NCBI GenBank assembly: GCA_963576725.1 | Contig: OY755241.1 | Coordinates: forward strand, 58,339,071-58,403,070 | Reading direction: 5' to 3' | From: Azorinus chamasolen | Lineage: Eukaryota > Mollusca > Bivalvia > Cardiida > Solecurtidae | Length of the DNA: 64,000 bases | Shown: positions 53,526 through 63,519 of the stretch, piece after piece | How positions within the stretch are numbered: the first letter of the stretch is position 1 | Layout of the letters: the number at the start of each line of letters is the position of its first letter | Notes under the pieces: model-generated | The model's input: the letters and a program-made list of their open reading frames with translations, nothing else | What the model was told of the DNA's origin: nothing | Databases searched by the model: none | Program-made: the position numbers and the translations under genes

Positions 53526-53958
53526 ACCCTCTATTGGAATTTTAGAGTTTATGTATTTTGAGACAGGTGACTCCTTAATGCAGGGTGTGTTAGACCACAT
53601 TCGAAACGAATCACATTCGCAACATGGACATCTAGCACATATGTTACACATTTTGTGACCGATGCCGATTTTTTATGTGACATATTTCTCACACTTGTAA
53701 CACGTCAAATTTTATACTGAAAGGGAAGCTAAAACGTGCATGTGTACAACTGAAAGACATTTGTCACAATTTGTGAGCAATTACATGATGTATTATTTCC
53801 AGACCATTTAGTATTGGAATGAAACCACGACCACTCAATCATCATTATCATCATCATTCATCGCAAAAAATATTGTTCAAACTTTAACAACAAGCTAAAA
53901 CTATGAACAAAAAGGTTTTTTTCCTAAAAGTATATCATTAGATTAATAATTGCTAAAA
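53526..53958. other. Unassigned stretch
   Basis: No gene or repeat recognised. (ATC)n-like CATCATTATCATCATC near 53840. Confidence 0.4.
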
Positions 53959-53959
53959 G

Positions 53960-54946
53960 TACGAGGCTTGTTCGGAAATTATTGAGACACTGCCAGATTT
54001 TCGAAACATATTTAATGCCCAGTGTTTAAAATTGGTACAAGCACAGTATGGGGTCTTATAATCATAATTCATGAAAATCTGGAGATGATTATATAACAAT
54101 TGTGAAAAAGTAGAGTAATAGCTACAGGTAGCTATACCCGGAGCACGCCGTGAAATTATCATGTTGCAAACATAACGTTTATAGACTATACGACCAAAGA
54201 ACAAGAAATAACGGAAAAAACGTTATCCAAAGTAATGTCATATAGACATTAGGATTCTAACATGGTTCTGTGAAAATATTACGTTATTTGAGTTACAATT
54301 AAATAAATGAGGACTGTTCGTGGGTGTCGGTCAAATTAACTTTATGACGTCAGTATTAGTTCCCAGATAGAGCCGGAGCAGTGGGCAGTCATCAAATTTT
54401 GTGTTGAGTTGTGGGAAACACCAGTATAGATGAAACAAATGTGCTTAAAGTCACAAACTGGAAGAAGTGTATCTGGTGCTTAAGTACATCATACACATCT
54501 ATATAAGCCATCAGACCCGCAATCATTACAGAACAGGCTGTCAGATCTGTAAAATGCATTACAACAGAACACACGGCTGACTGCGCAACATTGCCATTCA
54601 AAACATTTGAGTTGTGACAGCACATACAGTAATGACGGAAGGGTACACATGGAACTGTATGTGTTTGCTGGGTGCTACATTTGCTATGACAGGGTTCGGA
54701 GAGGAGCAGCATCGCGGAAATTTCAAAAGAGATGGCGTAACGTTAATGACGTTGGCGTGCTCCGGGTCCCGCGAGGTGACGTTCTTTAGGAAGATGCTAA
54801 AGAGTGATCCACGGGTCCAGCATTGTTATCATGCGCATGTACAAAGTACACACATGCAAGTATTTAGTGACGTAATATCTTAATAGTATATCCTTCTGTG
54901 TCCATTTTATTTACAGTGTCTCAATAATTTCAGAACAAGCCTCGTA
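53960..54946 (+). mobile_element. mariner-type element, 987 bp, degenerate
   Basis: Terminal inverted repeats of 33 bp, TACGAGGCTTGTTC and AAATTATTGAGACACTG, match their inverse at 54914-54946 with one mismatch, and TA lies at both ends. Between them, near 54379-54415, EQWAVIKFCVEL matches the usual start of mariner transposases. The rest of the frame is broken and no catalytic motif was recovered. CCCGGAGCACGCC (54127-54140) and GGCGTGCTCCGGG (54755-54768) form an internal inverted repeat. Confidence 0.75.
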
Positions 54947-55167
54947 TCTGGCATAGTGTACTTCTCAATTAAAAGCAAGAAAGGAGCTAAGAAGTAATAT
55001 TTATTTAATCTTCGGCACACATTAACATCTTTCCATTGGTGCATGCATATGTCAAGGACTCAAGATCTTTAGGCAGGTGTCCTAAAACATGCTACACGAA
55101 TGTACATTATTTCTTTCAAATGTGCTGCTAAGGTTGTGAAAAGTTGAGACATTATCCTCTGGAAATA
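54947..55167. other. Unassigned spacer
   Basis: No feature seen. Confidence 0.4.
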
Positions 55168-55169
55168 TA

Positions 55170-55370
55170 CAGTAAAACCTCTTTATAACGGCCACTAAAT
55201 TGTGTTAATTAGTTGGTATTTAGGCATGTGGATGCTTAAAGCAAGGTGAATGTAAAACAGAACGCTCCTATAGGAGCGTTCTGTTTTACTTTCACATTCC
55301 TTTAAGCATCCACCTGCTTTTAACACAAAAAATGATGCAATTTAGTGGTCGTTATAGAGAGCTTTTACTG
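55170..55370. mobile_element. MITE-E, complete 201-bp palindromic copy
   Basis: TA flanks (55168-55169, 55371-55372). Ends CAGTAAAACCTC and GAGCTTTTACTG, then TTATAACGGCCACTAAAT mirrored by TTTAGTGGTCGTTATAGAG. Almost the whole element is one palindrome: GTGAATGTAAAACAGAACGC-TCCTATAGGA-GCGTTCTG and so on (core 55264-55277). CAGT ends with TA target sites suggest a pogo/Tigger-type parent, by family knowledge. Confidence 0.8.
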
Positions 55371-55372
55371 TA

Positions 55373-55860
55373 ATAACATTCTGAAAATACAGTCCTCCTG
55401 CCAAACAATCCCTTTTAACGGTAGAACTAGTCGACAGCTTCAAACCATCCGATACCACACATTCTCAAACGCAACCAGACTTTCATCCATGTTCCGTGCT
55501 TGATTACGTTTGTCATCGATTGCAATAAGGAGTCCCATGCGGCCTACCTTTTCCAGCTCTTCTGGATAATAAACGGACACTGTCCGCGTCTGGTAATTAT
55601 CCATTACTGTTTTTACTCTATAAAGTTACGGTCTTGCGAAACCCATCGTTTTAAATCATTTTCGAAAATGAGTCAGCTTACTCTAGAACAACCGGCGATC
55701 ACTGTTCCGTTTCCCGTTCTCCACAGGGTACCGAACTTATAAAAACGAACTCCATGCTCAAGACTGAAACGCCTTTTCTAGAAAATACTATTTCAGTTGA
55801 ATAAAACTTATTCAGCGGTTAGAATGAAAATCAAGCCGTTTCAATCCACTACAGCGTTTA
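55373..55860. other. Unassigned stretch
   Basis: An 80-residue frame (55500-55742) has no motif. Nothing else was seen. Confidence 0.4.
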
Positions 55861-55867
55861 ACAGCTG

Positions 55868-55950
55868 AAGATTCAGAAAATCGGGGCCGAGATTCGAACC
55901 TGGAGCTCAATGGTAAGAAACGATTGGGCTAACTGCCGCACCGTCAATGG
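55868..55950 (-). repeat. tRNA-like SINE head
   Basis: On the minus strand, GGTGCGGCAGTTAGCCC resembles a pol III A box and AGGTTCGAATCTCGG a B box, about 30 nt apart. The T stem has a mismatch and no acceptor stem closes, so this is a SINE head or tRNA pseudogene and not a functional tRNA. Confidence 0.5.
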
Positions 55951-56156
55951 GCTTTATCGATTCGTCTTGTGAGTGATGTTGATAACTTGCAATGGTACGA
56001 ATGGCAAATATATAATGATAATCCTATTACTATTGAACTTTGTAAGTCAGGAACTCGGCCTGTTACATATGTGATTTTAATGTCAACCCCGAAGTCGGAC
56101 ACTCACATTTGTAACACATTTTACCTGTTACGAATGTGATCTGTTACGAACGTTAT

Positions 56157-56526
56157 CTAACAGTTTGAATGCCATGCAGAAAGCTCCAATTGGAGCTTTC
56201 TGCACGACTCATCCTGCATTAAGCTGACACCTGTCTTAAAACCGCTACTAACCCTTTTCCTGATGTATATTCATGTAAAAAATAATGACGTCATGGATAT
56301 TAATTAGATTATTTCTATAATGGCATATGAACACAGGACATTTTGGCTCAGGCAGAATCAGATCTATATTACACTATAAGCAAACAGAGCAGACCCTGAT
56401 CAGACGGCTCCTATAGGAGACGTCTGATCTGGGTCTACTCTGTTTGCAGGTGCGTAAAATGCGCTTACATATGGGAAAGGGTTAATGCTAATTTGAGTGT
56501 CCGCTTTAGAGGGTTTTACTGCATAG
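56157..56526. mobile_element. pogo-like MITE-G interrupted by a MITE-B copy
   Basis: Left: AACAGTTTGAATGCCATGCA, AGAAAGCTCC-AATT-GGAGCTTTCT, CATTAAGCTGACACCTGTC. Right, after the insert: AATTTGAGTGTCCGCTTTAG and AGGGTTTTACTG. The two parts together make one element. Confidence 0.6.
56247..56485. mobile_element. MITE-B copy nested in MITE-G
   Basis: CTAACCCTTTTCCTG to TATGGGAAAGGGTTAA. Centre GACGGCTCCTATAGGAGACG (core 56407-56420), shoulders GCAAACAGAGCAGACCC and GGGTCTACTCTGTTTGC. Confidence 0.75.
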
Positions 56527-56694
56527 CTCTCTCATTTCCAATAGTGTGTCTTAGAAATGGCGGGGATAAATGTGGGTAAAAAATATTATAAATAACCTTT
56601 AGCTTGCTGAGCAAATTATTTTTACAGAATTATTCTCCTGCTACATTTTAAAAATTCAAGCTATAATCAAGTTGTCTACCAAAACGCAATCAGG

Positions 56695-56795
56695 GTGTCG
56701 AACAGTTTTGATTCTGATGAGACGCAGCGTCTCATCTGGATCCAAACTGTTTGCATAGGTATTCACTCATCCGCCCATGGCAGGCTAAATGTTAA
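56695..56795 (-). mobile_element. MITE-C fragment
   Basis: AACAGTTTTGATTCTGATG, palindrome GAGACGCAGCGTCTC, TGGATCCAAACTGTTTGC, then GGCAGGCTAAATGTTAA. Confidence 0.5.
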
Positions 56796-56939
56796 ATATA
56801 CATCGATCGCTATATACTATGCCCATACTATGGTACGGTTGAACTTTTCAATATCTCAAACATCAATTGTCCATTAGGTTCATACAACATAAAAAATGTC
56901 GAGTCATTCTATTTTTAATCTGGATAAAGTCCTCAGCTT

Positions 56940-57400
56940 AATGTAGGTCTAAGGTACATGTAATGCTGGATGTTTCTGTTGGAGCTTTCTGCATTGCTTT
57001 CGATCTGAATTAAGATGTCTGTATTGTAAACTTTGGAAGGACCGTGCTTTTACTTCGATTTATCCCGAAGTTTGATTTATCCGAAACCGAGATACTGAAG
57101 TTCATCTATACTGTTGAACATCGATATTTCGTATTTCAAGGGACCTTAAAAATTACTTCGATATAACACAAGTTCGAGTAATCCGATTTCTATTCTGAAC
57201 AAATTTCAAGTTGACAGCTTAATGTAATTCTAAAGTAATGCTGAAAGCTCCTACTTTAAGGTGTCACATGGGTTTCTAGATATGCTTTGTGGTGCATTCT
57301 AGATTATTTCTATATTGTAAATTTTATAACTTCTGCTCCGAGTTATCACGAAGTCCGAGTTATTCGAGTACGAGATATCAATTGGTCTGTTAAACGCAGT
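56940..57400. repeat. Decayed pogo-like MITE fragments
   Basis: GTTGGAGCTTTCTGCAT (about 56977-57000) and GCTGAAAGCTCCTAC (about 57238-57253) are opposite halves of a palindrome. TTCGATTTATCCCGAAG, GAAGTTCATCTATACTG and CGAGTTATTCGAGTACGAG are outer-end-type sequences. Boundaries cannot be fixed. Confidence 0.4.
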
Positions 57401-57443
57401 TTTGATACCCATTTTGGTTGAAAGGAAAAGTTCTATGAGCAGT

Positions 57444-57691
57444 TTAACTCTTTCGGCGCCAATGCCGCCTGTTGGCACCGATTGAAAATAGTGCAGCCCC
57501 AGGTCAGATGCCGCCTTTTCAAGGCAGCATCTGACCTGGGACTTCACTGTTTTCTGTATTTTTTAACCCGAGCATACATGTTTTTAAAAACAATTGTGTT
57601 ACTAATATATCTTTATTGTTTAGTTTAGAGTTATATTTAATATGAAATTATTATTGCAGACGACACTTTTAAATTTGGCGCCAAAGGTTAA
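57444..57691. mobile_element. MITE-C, complete copy
   Basis: TTAACTCTTTCGGCGCCAA to TTTGGCGCCAAAGGTTAA. Centre CCCCAGGTCAGATGCCGCC-TTTTCAA-GGCAGC with ATCTGACCTGGG. The right-hand TTAA (57688-57691) is also the left TTAA of the next element. Confidence 0.7.
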
Positions 57692-57919
57692 CCCTTCACT
57701 TCATAAATACACTTGTCCATGTCTTTGCAAAGAGATTCGACCAAGATCAGACCGCTCTTTGCTCGTGGAATAATATAAATCTGATCGACAATTTCTGTCA
57801 TCGAAAACCATTCCTGTGTGCAACTGTGCATACGCCATTTTAAAAAAAAAAACCTCTCCTATGTAATATTCATGATGTCATTATTTCTTACATTAATATT
57901 CATGGAGGGAAGGGCTAAT
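57688..57919. mobile_element. MITE-B-related copy sharing a TTAA with its neighbour
   Basis: TTAACCCTTCACTTCATAAA to ATGGAGGGAAGGGCTAA. The centre is decayed: CAAGATCAGACCGCTC is seen, and the right arm has been lost. Confidence 0.55.
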
Positions 57920-58099
57920 TAGTTTGACTGAAAGGGTTCGATGATTATGCGTTCGGTTTACGACAACACTAAGCGACACTGGATGAGATCTAGGTTGCAT
58001 TTCATTGCATCGAGGTATCATAGCAACAAAAAATGAAAATCACTACAAAACCGTACAGTAAAACTCCTCTAACCAGACGTTCAAATTATTATTATAATA

Positions 58100-58290
58100 C
58101 AGTAAAATCCCTCCAATGCGACCACTTAATGAATAAACATGGGTGTCTTTATAAGCAGGTGGTTGCTTAATGCAGGACAAAAGTAATGCAGAAAGTTCAT
58201 CTTTCAGTATTACTTTTATCCTGCATTAAGCTACCACCTGTATCTAGCAGCCAGAATTATACCTCTTTTAGATGGTCGCATTAGAGGGCT
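58100..58290. mobile_element. MITE-F copy
   Basis: CAGTAAAATCCCTCCAATGC, CACTTAATGAATAAACATGG, AGCAGGTGGTTGCTTAATGC, decayed centre AGTTCATCTTTCAGTATTAC, then GCATTAAGCTACCACCTG and GGTCGCATTAGAGGG. Confidence 0.7.
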
Positions 58291-58436
58291 GCAAGACAGT
58301 CGGTAGCTTAATGCAGAGTGAAGGTCATGCAGAAATCTCCGAAAGGAGCTTTTGCATGACGTTCTACCTGCATTAAACACCCACCTGCCTTAATTATTCT
58401 TAAATAAAAATCCTGATAGAAGGTTTTTACTGTACT
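58291..58436. mobile_element. MITE-G-like copy
   Basis: GTAGCTTAATGCAGAGTGAA, centre AAATCTCC-GAAA-GGAGCTTT, CTGCATTAAACACCCACCTG, end AGGTTTTTACTG then TA. The left end merges with the MITE-F copy. Confidence 0.55.
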
Positions 58437-58507
58437 ACACGGGAGGAAATGTCAGGGGAGTTTGATTATTCAAATGTCTTGTCGATGCTCTTGTAGTAGT
58501 GGCTACT

Positions 58508-58625
58508 TTAACCCTCACAGTGCGGGATATGAGTCACTAATATGCTTTGCAAACAGTGTAGACCCAGATGAGAGGGCTCCTGAAGGAGCCCTCTCATCAG
58601 GGTCTGCAGTGTTTGTTATGTTACA
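58508..58625. mobile_element. MITE-B/C-related copy
   Basis: TTAACCCTCACAGTGCGGG, TTTGCAAACAGTGTAGACCC, perfect centre GAGAGGGCTCC-TGAA-GGAGCCCTCTC, and GGGTCTGCAGTGTTTG. No right end was found before the next MITE-A. Confidence 0.6.
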
Positions 58626-58826
58626 CTTTTCTTTAGAAAAAATCCCTAATTATTCACGATAAGCTTGGCCTGTTTAAATTTTGGAATAGTCCATTTGAAG
58701 ATTTCAACGTTTTACGTGTTAATGTTGTTCTACCTCTGGCTCATTTGGGACATTAACTGAATTATCGGGAGATGTACTCCGCTAATGTTTCTTGTAATGA
58801 CATAGTAATGCCAGTACAGATATCTC

Positions 58827-59069
58827 TTAACCCTTCGCTTGCTATTCGCGTCAATATACCTACCTGTAAATAGTGAAGACCCAGATGAGACAGCTCCTAC
58901 ATCTCATCAGGGTCTGCACTATTTACAAGTTGTTCGTGCAACCAGTGCACTCCACAGCAGTGATTGCACAGCGAAATACTTGTACACGGTGAAGATATAT
59001 GTAATTATACAACAGGGCATGGGTAAAGAAGGAGAAATGTATTTTAAAATTCAGCAATAGAAGGGTTAA
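58827..59069 (+). mobile_element. MITE-A copy 5, palindrome arm deleted
   Basis: TTAACCCTTCGCTTGCT to AGCAATAGAAGGGTTAA. After GACAGCTCCTAC the right arm is gone and ATCTCATCAGGG follows directly. Confidence 0.8.
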
Positions 59070-59291
59070 TGAATAAAAGTTTCATGTGAGGAAGCCTTCC
59101 AACTGGCTTGCGCTAGGTCGATGGTTCTATCAAGGTTTTCTTCTGTGCACAAAACAGTGCACTTTGTTCCATGTACGGATAATAAACCTTTAGGGTCTGC
59201 CTTCACCTGTAATTAACTGGATGTCACGATATGATTGACATACATACTGTTGAAGGAACGCAGAACCCGATACAATCCTACAAACACACCT

Positions 59292-59532
59292 CAATCGTTT
59301 CCTTCATATAAACGCCTTTTTCACGCTTTTGAAAACAGAGTTTACCTATGTTATGTATGAGCAGTCTGATCAGGGTCTGCTGTGTTTGCTTATGATATCA
59401 TAATATAATTAACTCTACGGTTTCTACCAATACAAAAAGACTCTGTATAGATATTGACATTATGAAAATGAGCTAATAAATATTCATGGCGTCATTATTT
59501 CTTACATGAATACTGAACAGGGGAAGTGTTAA
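59292..59532. mobile_element. MITE-B-related copy, shortened centre
   Basis: TTTCCTTCATATAAACGCC at the left. The shoulders CAGAGTTTACC and CAGTCTGATCAGGGTCTGC remain with only a trace of the left arm. The right end is ACAGGGGAAGTGTTAA. Confidence 0.5.
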
Positions 59533-59799
59533 TAACTGAATAACACAGCTATTATTGCAACTTGACCTATTTAAATTATACCTTTTATTATTTTATAAAA
59601 CAAAAGACCTTAAATATTAATCCGTTGTTTAACAATGTCATTCAGAAATGCGCATTTTCACGCATTTGCAGGGTTTACCCTGATCTGATGACACCTGTAA
59701 AAACTGTCTGATGAAGGGGTATGTCATGTTTGCTTTTGTCTTGATATTGGTCTGATTCTACAATGTTTGACATGATAAACGACCATAATTATAATCATA
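59533..59799. other. Unassigned stretch
   Basis: A second decayed centre (GTTTACCCTGATCTGATGAC, CTGTCTGATGAAGGGG) is seen near 59685-59725. No ends were found. Confidence 0.35.
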
Positions 59800-59801
59800 T
59801 A

Positions 59802-60006
59802 CAGTAGAACCCCTCAAAGGCGACCACTTAATGAATAAGCATGGGTGACTTTATAAGCAGGTGGTTGCTTAATGCAGGACAAAAGTAATGCAGAAAGCTC
59901 CTATAGGAGCTTTCTGTATTACTTTTGTCCTGCATTAAGCTACCACCTGCATCTAGCACCCAGAATTATACGTCTTTCAGGTGGTCGCATTAGCGATGTT
60001 TTACTG
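59802..60006. mobile_element. MITE-F, complete palindromic copy
   Basis: TA flanks (59800-59801, 60007-60008). Ends CAGTAGAACCCCTC and GCGATGTTTTACTG. The inner palindrome of about 90 bp, GCAGGTGGTTGCTTAATGC ... GCATTAAGCTACCACCTGC, is centred on AAAGCTCCTATAGGAGCTTT (core 59897-59910). Confidence 0.8.
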
Positions 60007-60139
60007 TACAGTTATACATATTCAGCTTACAAGTAACAAGATATACTATTGCTTCAGCTGGTTTCAAGTAGAGACAAAAGACGAACCGTTGAAGCCGAGG
60101 CAACCATCGTGTAATAAAATAATACAATCGGCAGCGTGT

Positions 60140-60370
60140 AGTGACAAGCGCACATCGAATATAAGCAAATGCACAGTGTATTTTGACAAACGCACATCGG
60201 ATATGGACAAAATGCACGCCGTATAATAAAAAAAATGCACAGCGTACATGTATATTGACAAATACGCAGTGTATATTGACAAATGCACATCGTGTATTGA
60301 CAAACGCACATCGTATAATGATAAATACACAACGTATAATGAACAAATGTCATCATATAATCAAAATGAA
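60140..60370 (+). repeat. ~21-bp minisatellite
   Basis: About ten diverged units of the type GACAAACGCACATCGTATAT. The array yields long repetitive frames on both strands, which are artefacts. Confidence 0.85.
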
Positions 60371-60463
60371 CATTATTTAATTGAAAATGCACACCATCTT
60401 ACACTATACTCACAATGTAAAGTAATTCTGCCCATGTTAAGGCAGCTATGGCATTCCATACAT

Positions 60464-60650
60464 ATGCAAACAGAGTAGACACAGATCAGGGTCTGCTCTT
60501 TTTGCTTATGGAATTTGCTAGATCTGTTTCATTTAAGTTCCTAAAATTACTACCATTTATCACCAACCATATTTAATTATAATTATTGTATCCATGAATA
60601 TTCAGTAGGTATTGAAATTAGAAATAAACATAGAACAGGGAAAGGGTTAA
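60464..60650. mobile_element. MITE-B copy, left end missing
   Basis: GCAAACAGAGTAGACACAG, ATCAGGGTCTGCTC without the CTCC arms, and the right end AACAGGGAAAGGGTTAA. Confidence 0.6.
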
Positions 60651-60836
60651 GTGACATCTCCTAAATCGCTGGAAAGAGTGTTATATAAGTTTAAAATGTG
60701 GTAATTTCTTATATGCGTATGCAAAGTACCATTTAACTATGCAGGCGCGGATTTAGAGTTCGCGGAGCCGGCGTACGCCCCCCCCCCCCCTAAAATTGCC
60801 CAAACAAACATTTTTTAGTAATATTTTAGATCTATA
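60651..60836. other. Spacer with poly-C run
   Basis: Run of C at about 60778-60791, after GGCGTACGCC. A second run is at 61023-61071 within TCTACGCCCCCC. Both lie in an arrangement like GAGTTCGCGGAGCC. Confidence 0.5.
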
Positions 60837-60838
60837 TA

Positions 60839-60963
60839 CAGTAAAACCTCTCTATAACGACCACTAAATTGTGTTAATAGTTGGTATTTAGAGCAGGTGA
60901 CTGCTTTAAGCAATGTGAAAGTACTTTCACCTTGCTTTAAGCAGCCACCTGCCTTTATCACAA
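60839..60963. mobile_element. MITE-E copy, centre shortened
   Basis: TA then CAGTAAAACCTCTCTATAAC, GTGACTGCTTTAAGCAATG, centre GTGAAAGTACTTTCAC with the CTCC core deleted, AAGCAGCCACCTGCC. The right end is lost. Confidence 0.7.
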
Positions 60964-61235
60964 CTCTTTTTCAACATGTATTACACACACATTATTTATG
61001 TCATCAAACATAAAAATCTACGCCCCCCCCCCCTCCAAAAAAATGTCTACGCCCCCCCCCCCCCTCTCCCCTAATCTGAAATCCTGGATCCACACCTGCT
61101 GTAGATAATGTCATACTTAAGCAAACATAAAAACGAGACTGCTAGCGATAAGCTATTTCTTTCACGATTATTATTATATCGACGGATAGAACCTAGGTGT
61201 GCGATATATGGCCATAGTGACCCACTTGCTTCACA

Positions 61236-61425
61236 GTTGTAACTGAATCCATTCTTTCCTATGCTATTTTTAGACCCAACCTCTTTGAGTGTATCTGCCG
61301 AAAAGGAGCATTAACTAGAGGAAAGGAAAATATTAGAAGTTTGTAGTTTGAAACCATTGTGATAAATAGAGCATGGTTTCATTAAGTGACTGTTATAGAT
61401 GCGCAAAAATGCGTCACTAGGGGAT
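61236..61425 (+). mobile_element. MITE-D copy, centre lost
   Basis: CCATTCTTTCCTATGC, ATTTTTAGACCCAACCTC, AAAGGAGCATTAACTAGAGG, AACCATTGTGATAAATAGAG then CATGGTTTCATTAAGTGAC. The right palindrome arm is missing. Confidence 0.6.
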
Positions 61426-62085
61426 GTGTTATAATGTGTTAAAAGTCACATTTTATATGAAGTCTTATGAGGAACTCTATGGTATGACGATCATAAGTTG
61501 AAATAACCAGACAGGATTTTCAGAAGGTGGTATCTAACCGCGCTATACCTGGCTATACCGAAGTGCTTACGAGTAACAAGAAAAAACACATAAAACATTC
61601 GTTATGACTGACTATAGTTTATCCCTGTGTAATTGTTTCATGAATAAATGATAACAAACACCACTTTCGCCACATTGTTTGGTCCCTACGAGAGATGCAT
61701 TCGGTCAGAAGCGATGCTCGATGGTAATATTCCTTGGCAGAACATTTCCCATCGCTACTGTTAATTACAAATGTCTTTTTGATATGACACAGCTACTTTC
61801 AGAGCGGATGATGGCTGCTTTAATGGCGTAACAATAGTGAAAAGGGTGTTACTGGATGTCTAGAAAAAATTCGATTTGTGTTATCTCCTATTTTAAGGGC
61901 GATTGATGTTTATGGAGGAGTTGGTTTTGCGACACCGCGACAACAAATGAGAAAATAATGGTATGAATATACGGATGAGCTTGATTTACGTATGGAATAA
62001 ACCTTAAAGGGGAAGTCCCTACATTCGACGCGTTTCAAAAAAGATTAAAATATGCAAAACTCATTTGGTTATATACTGAAAAGAA
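61426..62085. other. Unassigned stretch
   Basis: No gene or repeat recognised. Confidence 0.4.
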
Positions 62086-62087
62086 AT

Positions 62088-62432
62088 AGAGTGAACCCTC
62101 GCTGTACCGGCATTCGTTACAATGGCACCCTCGTTATACCAGCAGTATGCATTGAAACACAATTACCGTTAAGGCTTTTAAACAACCACTGAATAAATAG
62201 GTACAATGCCTATAAGACAGGTGATCGCTTAATGCAGAACACAAGAAGTGCAAAAAGCTCCCAAAGGGAGCTTTTTGCACTTCTTGTGTTCTGCATTAAG
62301 CGTGCACCAGTTAGTACTGGTTTAAAACTGGTCATATGGTTCCTTTCATATCTAAACTCGTTATAACGGCAACCTCGTTATACCAGCAAAATGACTGGAA
62401 ACAAACACCTCCGTTGTAACGAGGGTTCACTG
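62088..62432. mobile_element. MITE-H with a perfect 37-bp-arm hairpin
   Basis: Ends AGAGTGAACCCTCGCTG and GTAACGAGGGTTCACTG with TA. Inner CGTTATACCAGCA on both sides. The centre 62226-62302 is a perfect inverted repeat of 37 bp per arm around AAA, with core AGCTCCC-AAA-GGGAGCT. CAGTGAACCCTCG ends fit a pogo/Tigger-type element. Confidence 0.75.
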
Positions 62433-62434
62433 TA

Positions 62435-62630
62435 TATGGCAAGAAAACCAGTCGAATAGACGCCAAAGAAGGCACAACCTTCATTTGTTTGATATCGAAG
62501 ACCCAATTTATTCGGCTCGCGTTTTAGTTTCGTTAACTGTTCGACAAAGGCCGATGCTATTTTGTTGTTGAACAAAACCTATAAGTATCGATGAAAACGG
62601 TTTATTTTGTATCATAGGGCTATTTTTCTA
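62435..62630. other. Unassigned spacer
   Basis: No feature seen. Confidence 0.35.
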
Positions 62631-62634
62631 TAAA

Positions 62635-62830
62635 CAGTAAAACCTATCTTAACCGGACTCTAAATTTATTATAAATATCGGTGTTGGAGACAGGTGACAG
62701 CTTAATGCACGGTGGAAGTCCTACATGTACAGGAGCTTTCTGCATGACTTTCACCCTGCATCAAACATGTCACCTACCTATAATATCTGAATTCTTCTCT
62801 ACTAGAATTCCGGTTAAGAGAGGTTTTACT
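62635..62830. mobile_element. MITE-G copy
   Basis: CAGTAAAACCTATCTTAACC to GGTTAAGAGAGGTTTTACT. Inner GACAGGTGACAGCTTAATGC and GCATCAAACATGTCACCT. The centre is ACATGTACAGGAGCTTTCTG, with the left CTCC arm replaced. Confidence 0.7.
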
Positions 62831-63004
62831 ATATATATTTGTTGTCTATATATATATATATATAAGTTCAAATTGACTATCTTCATAATAATGATTTAAT
62901 ATAACAAATACCTAGTTTTATTATATTATTAAAAATATGTGTTAATTGTATGAACTTTCTTTTTAAAGTGCATTAACCGAATAGATAATGCATTTGCAAA
63001 CAGT
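62831..63004. other. AT-rich spacer with (TA)n
   Basis: A (TA)n run lies near 62850-62864. Nothing else was recognised. Confidence 0.5.
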
Positions 63005-63150
63005 GCTCGTTCTCAAGTTTTGGATTGGTCAGATTTGAGCCTCTGGTTCAAATCTGACCAATCAAAAGCTTGAGAACTCAAATCTGACCAATCAAAAGCT
63101 TGAGAACGAAACTCAGACTCAACTAAAAGCTTTATAAGCATGGACCCTGG
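63005..63150. mobile_element. MITE-J partial copy with internal duplication
   Basis: TCTCAAGTTTTGGATTGGTC and AGATTTGAGCC are followed by two tandem copies of CAAATCTGACCAATCAAAAG, then CTCAGACTCAACT and TTTATAAGCATGGACC. Confidence 0.65.
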
Positions 63151-63246
63151 ACTGAAGAGGGAGTCCTGTTTTCAGGATCTGCACTGTCAGTAATGAATGT
63201 CGACCCATTCTTGTTTAATTAACATTAACGAAAGGATGAACGAACT

Positions 63247-63422
63247 TTAACCTTTTTCTATTCCAAAACTGAATATCCATGGACAAACTAGCCATTTTAA
63301 AAAAGTAAATATCTATCAAATTCCATTAGCAAACAGAGCGGACCCTGATCAGGAGCCGTCTGATCTGGATCTACTCTGTTTGAAAATGTGTGAAAACACG
63401 TTTATATGAAGGAAGAGATTAA
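63247..63422. mobile_element. MITE-B copy, left arm deleted
   Basis: TTAACCTTTTTCTATTCC to ATGAAGGAAGAGATTAA. The centre reads GACCCTGATCAGGAGCCGTC, so the left CGGCTCC arm is gone while the right arm stays. Confidence 0.7.
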
Positions 63423-63519
63423 CTATTCAGCGGGTTAAGATTAATGTATCTTCCTGTTGTAAGATGAAAGAGTTGTAGCATGTGAAATATAACATGAAGT
63501 GTTCTTAGTACCATGATAT

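Noticed and set aside
55868..55950. Functional tRNA gene on the minus strand
   Set aside because: A- and B-box-like sequences exist, but the T stem is mismatched and no acceptor stem closes.
60054..60392. Long repetitive open frames of 65-118 residues on both strands
   Set aside because: They are produced by the 21-bp minisatellite at 60140-60370, and frames exist in several phases at once.
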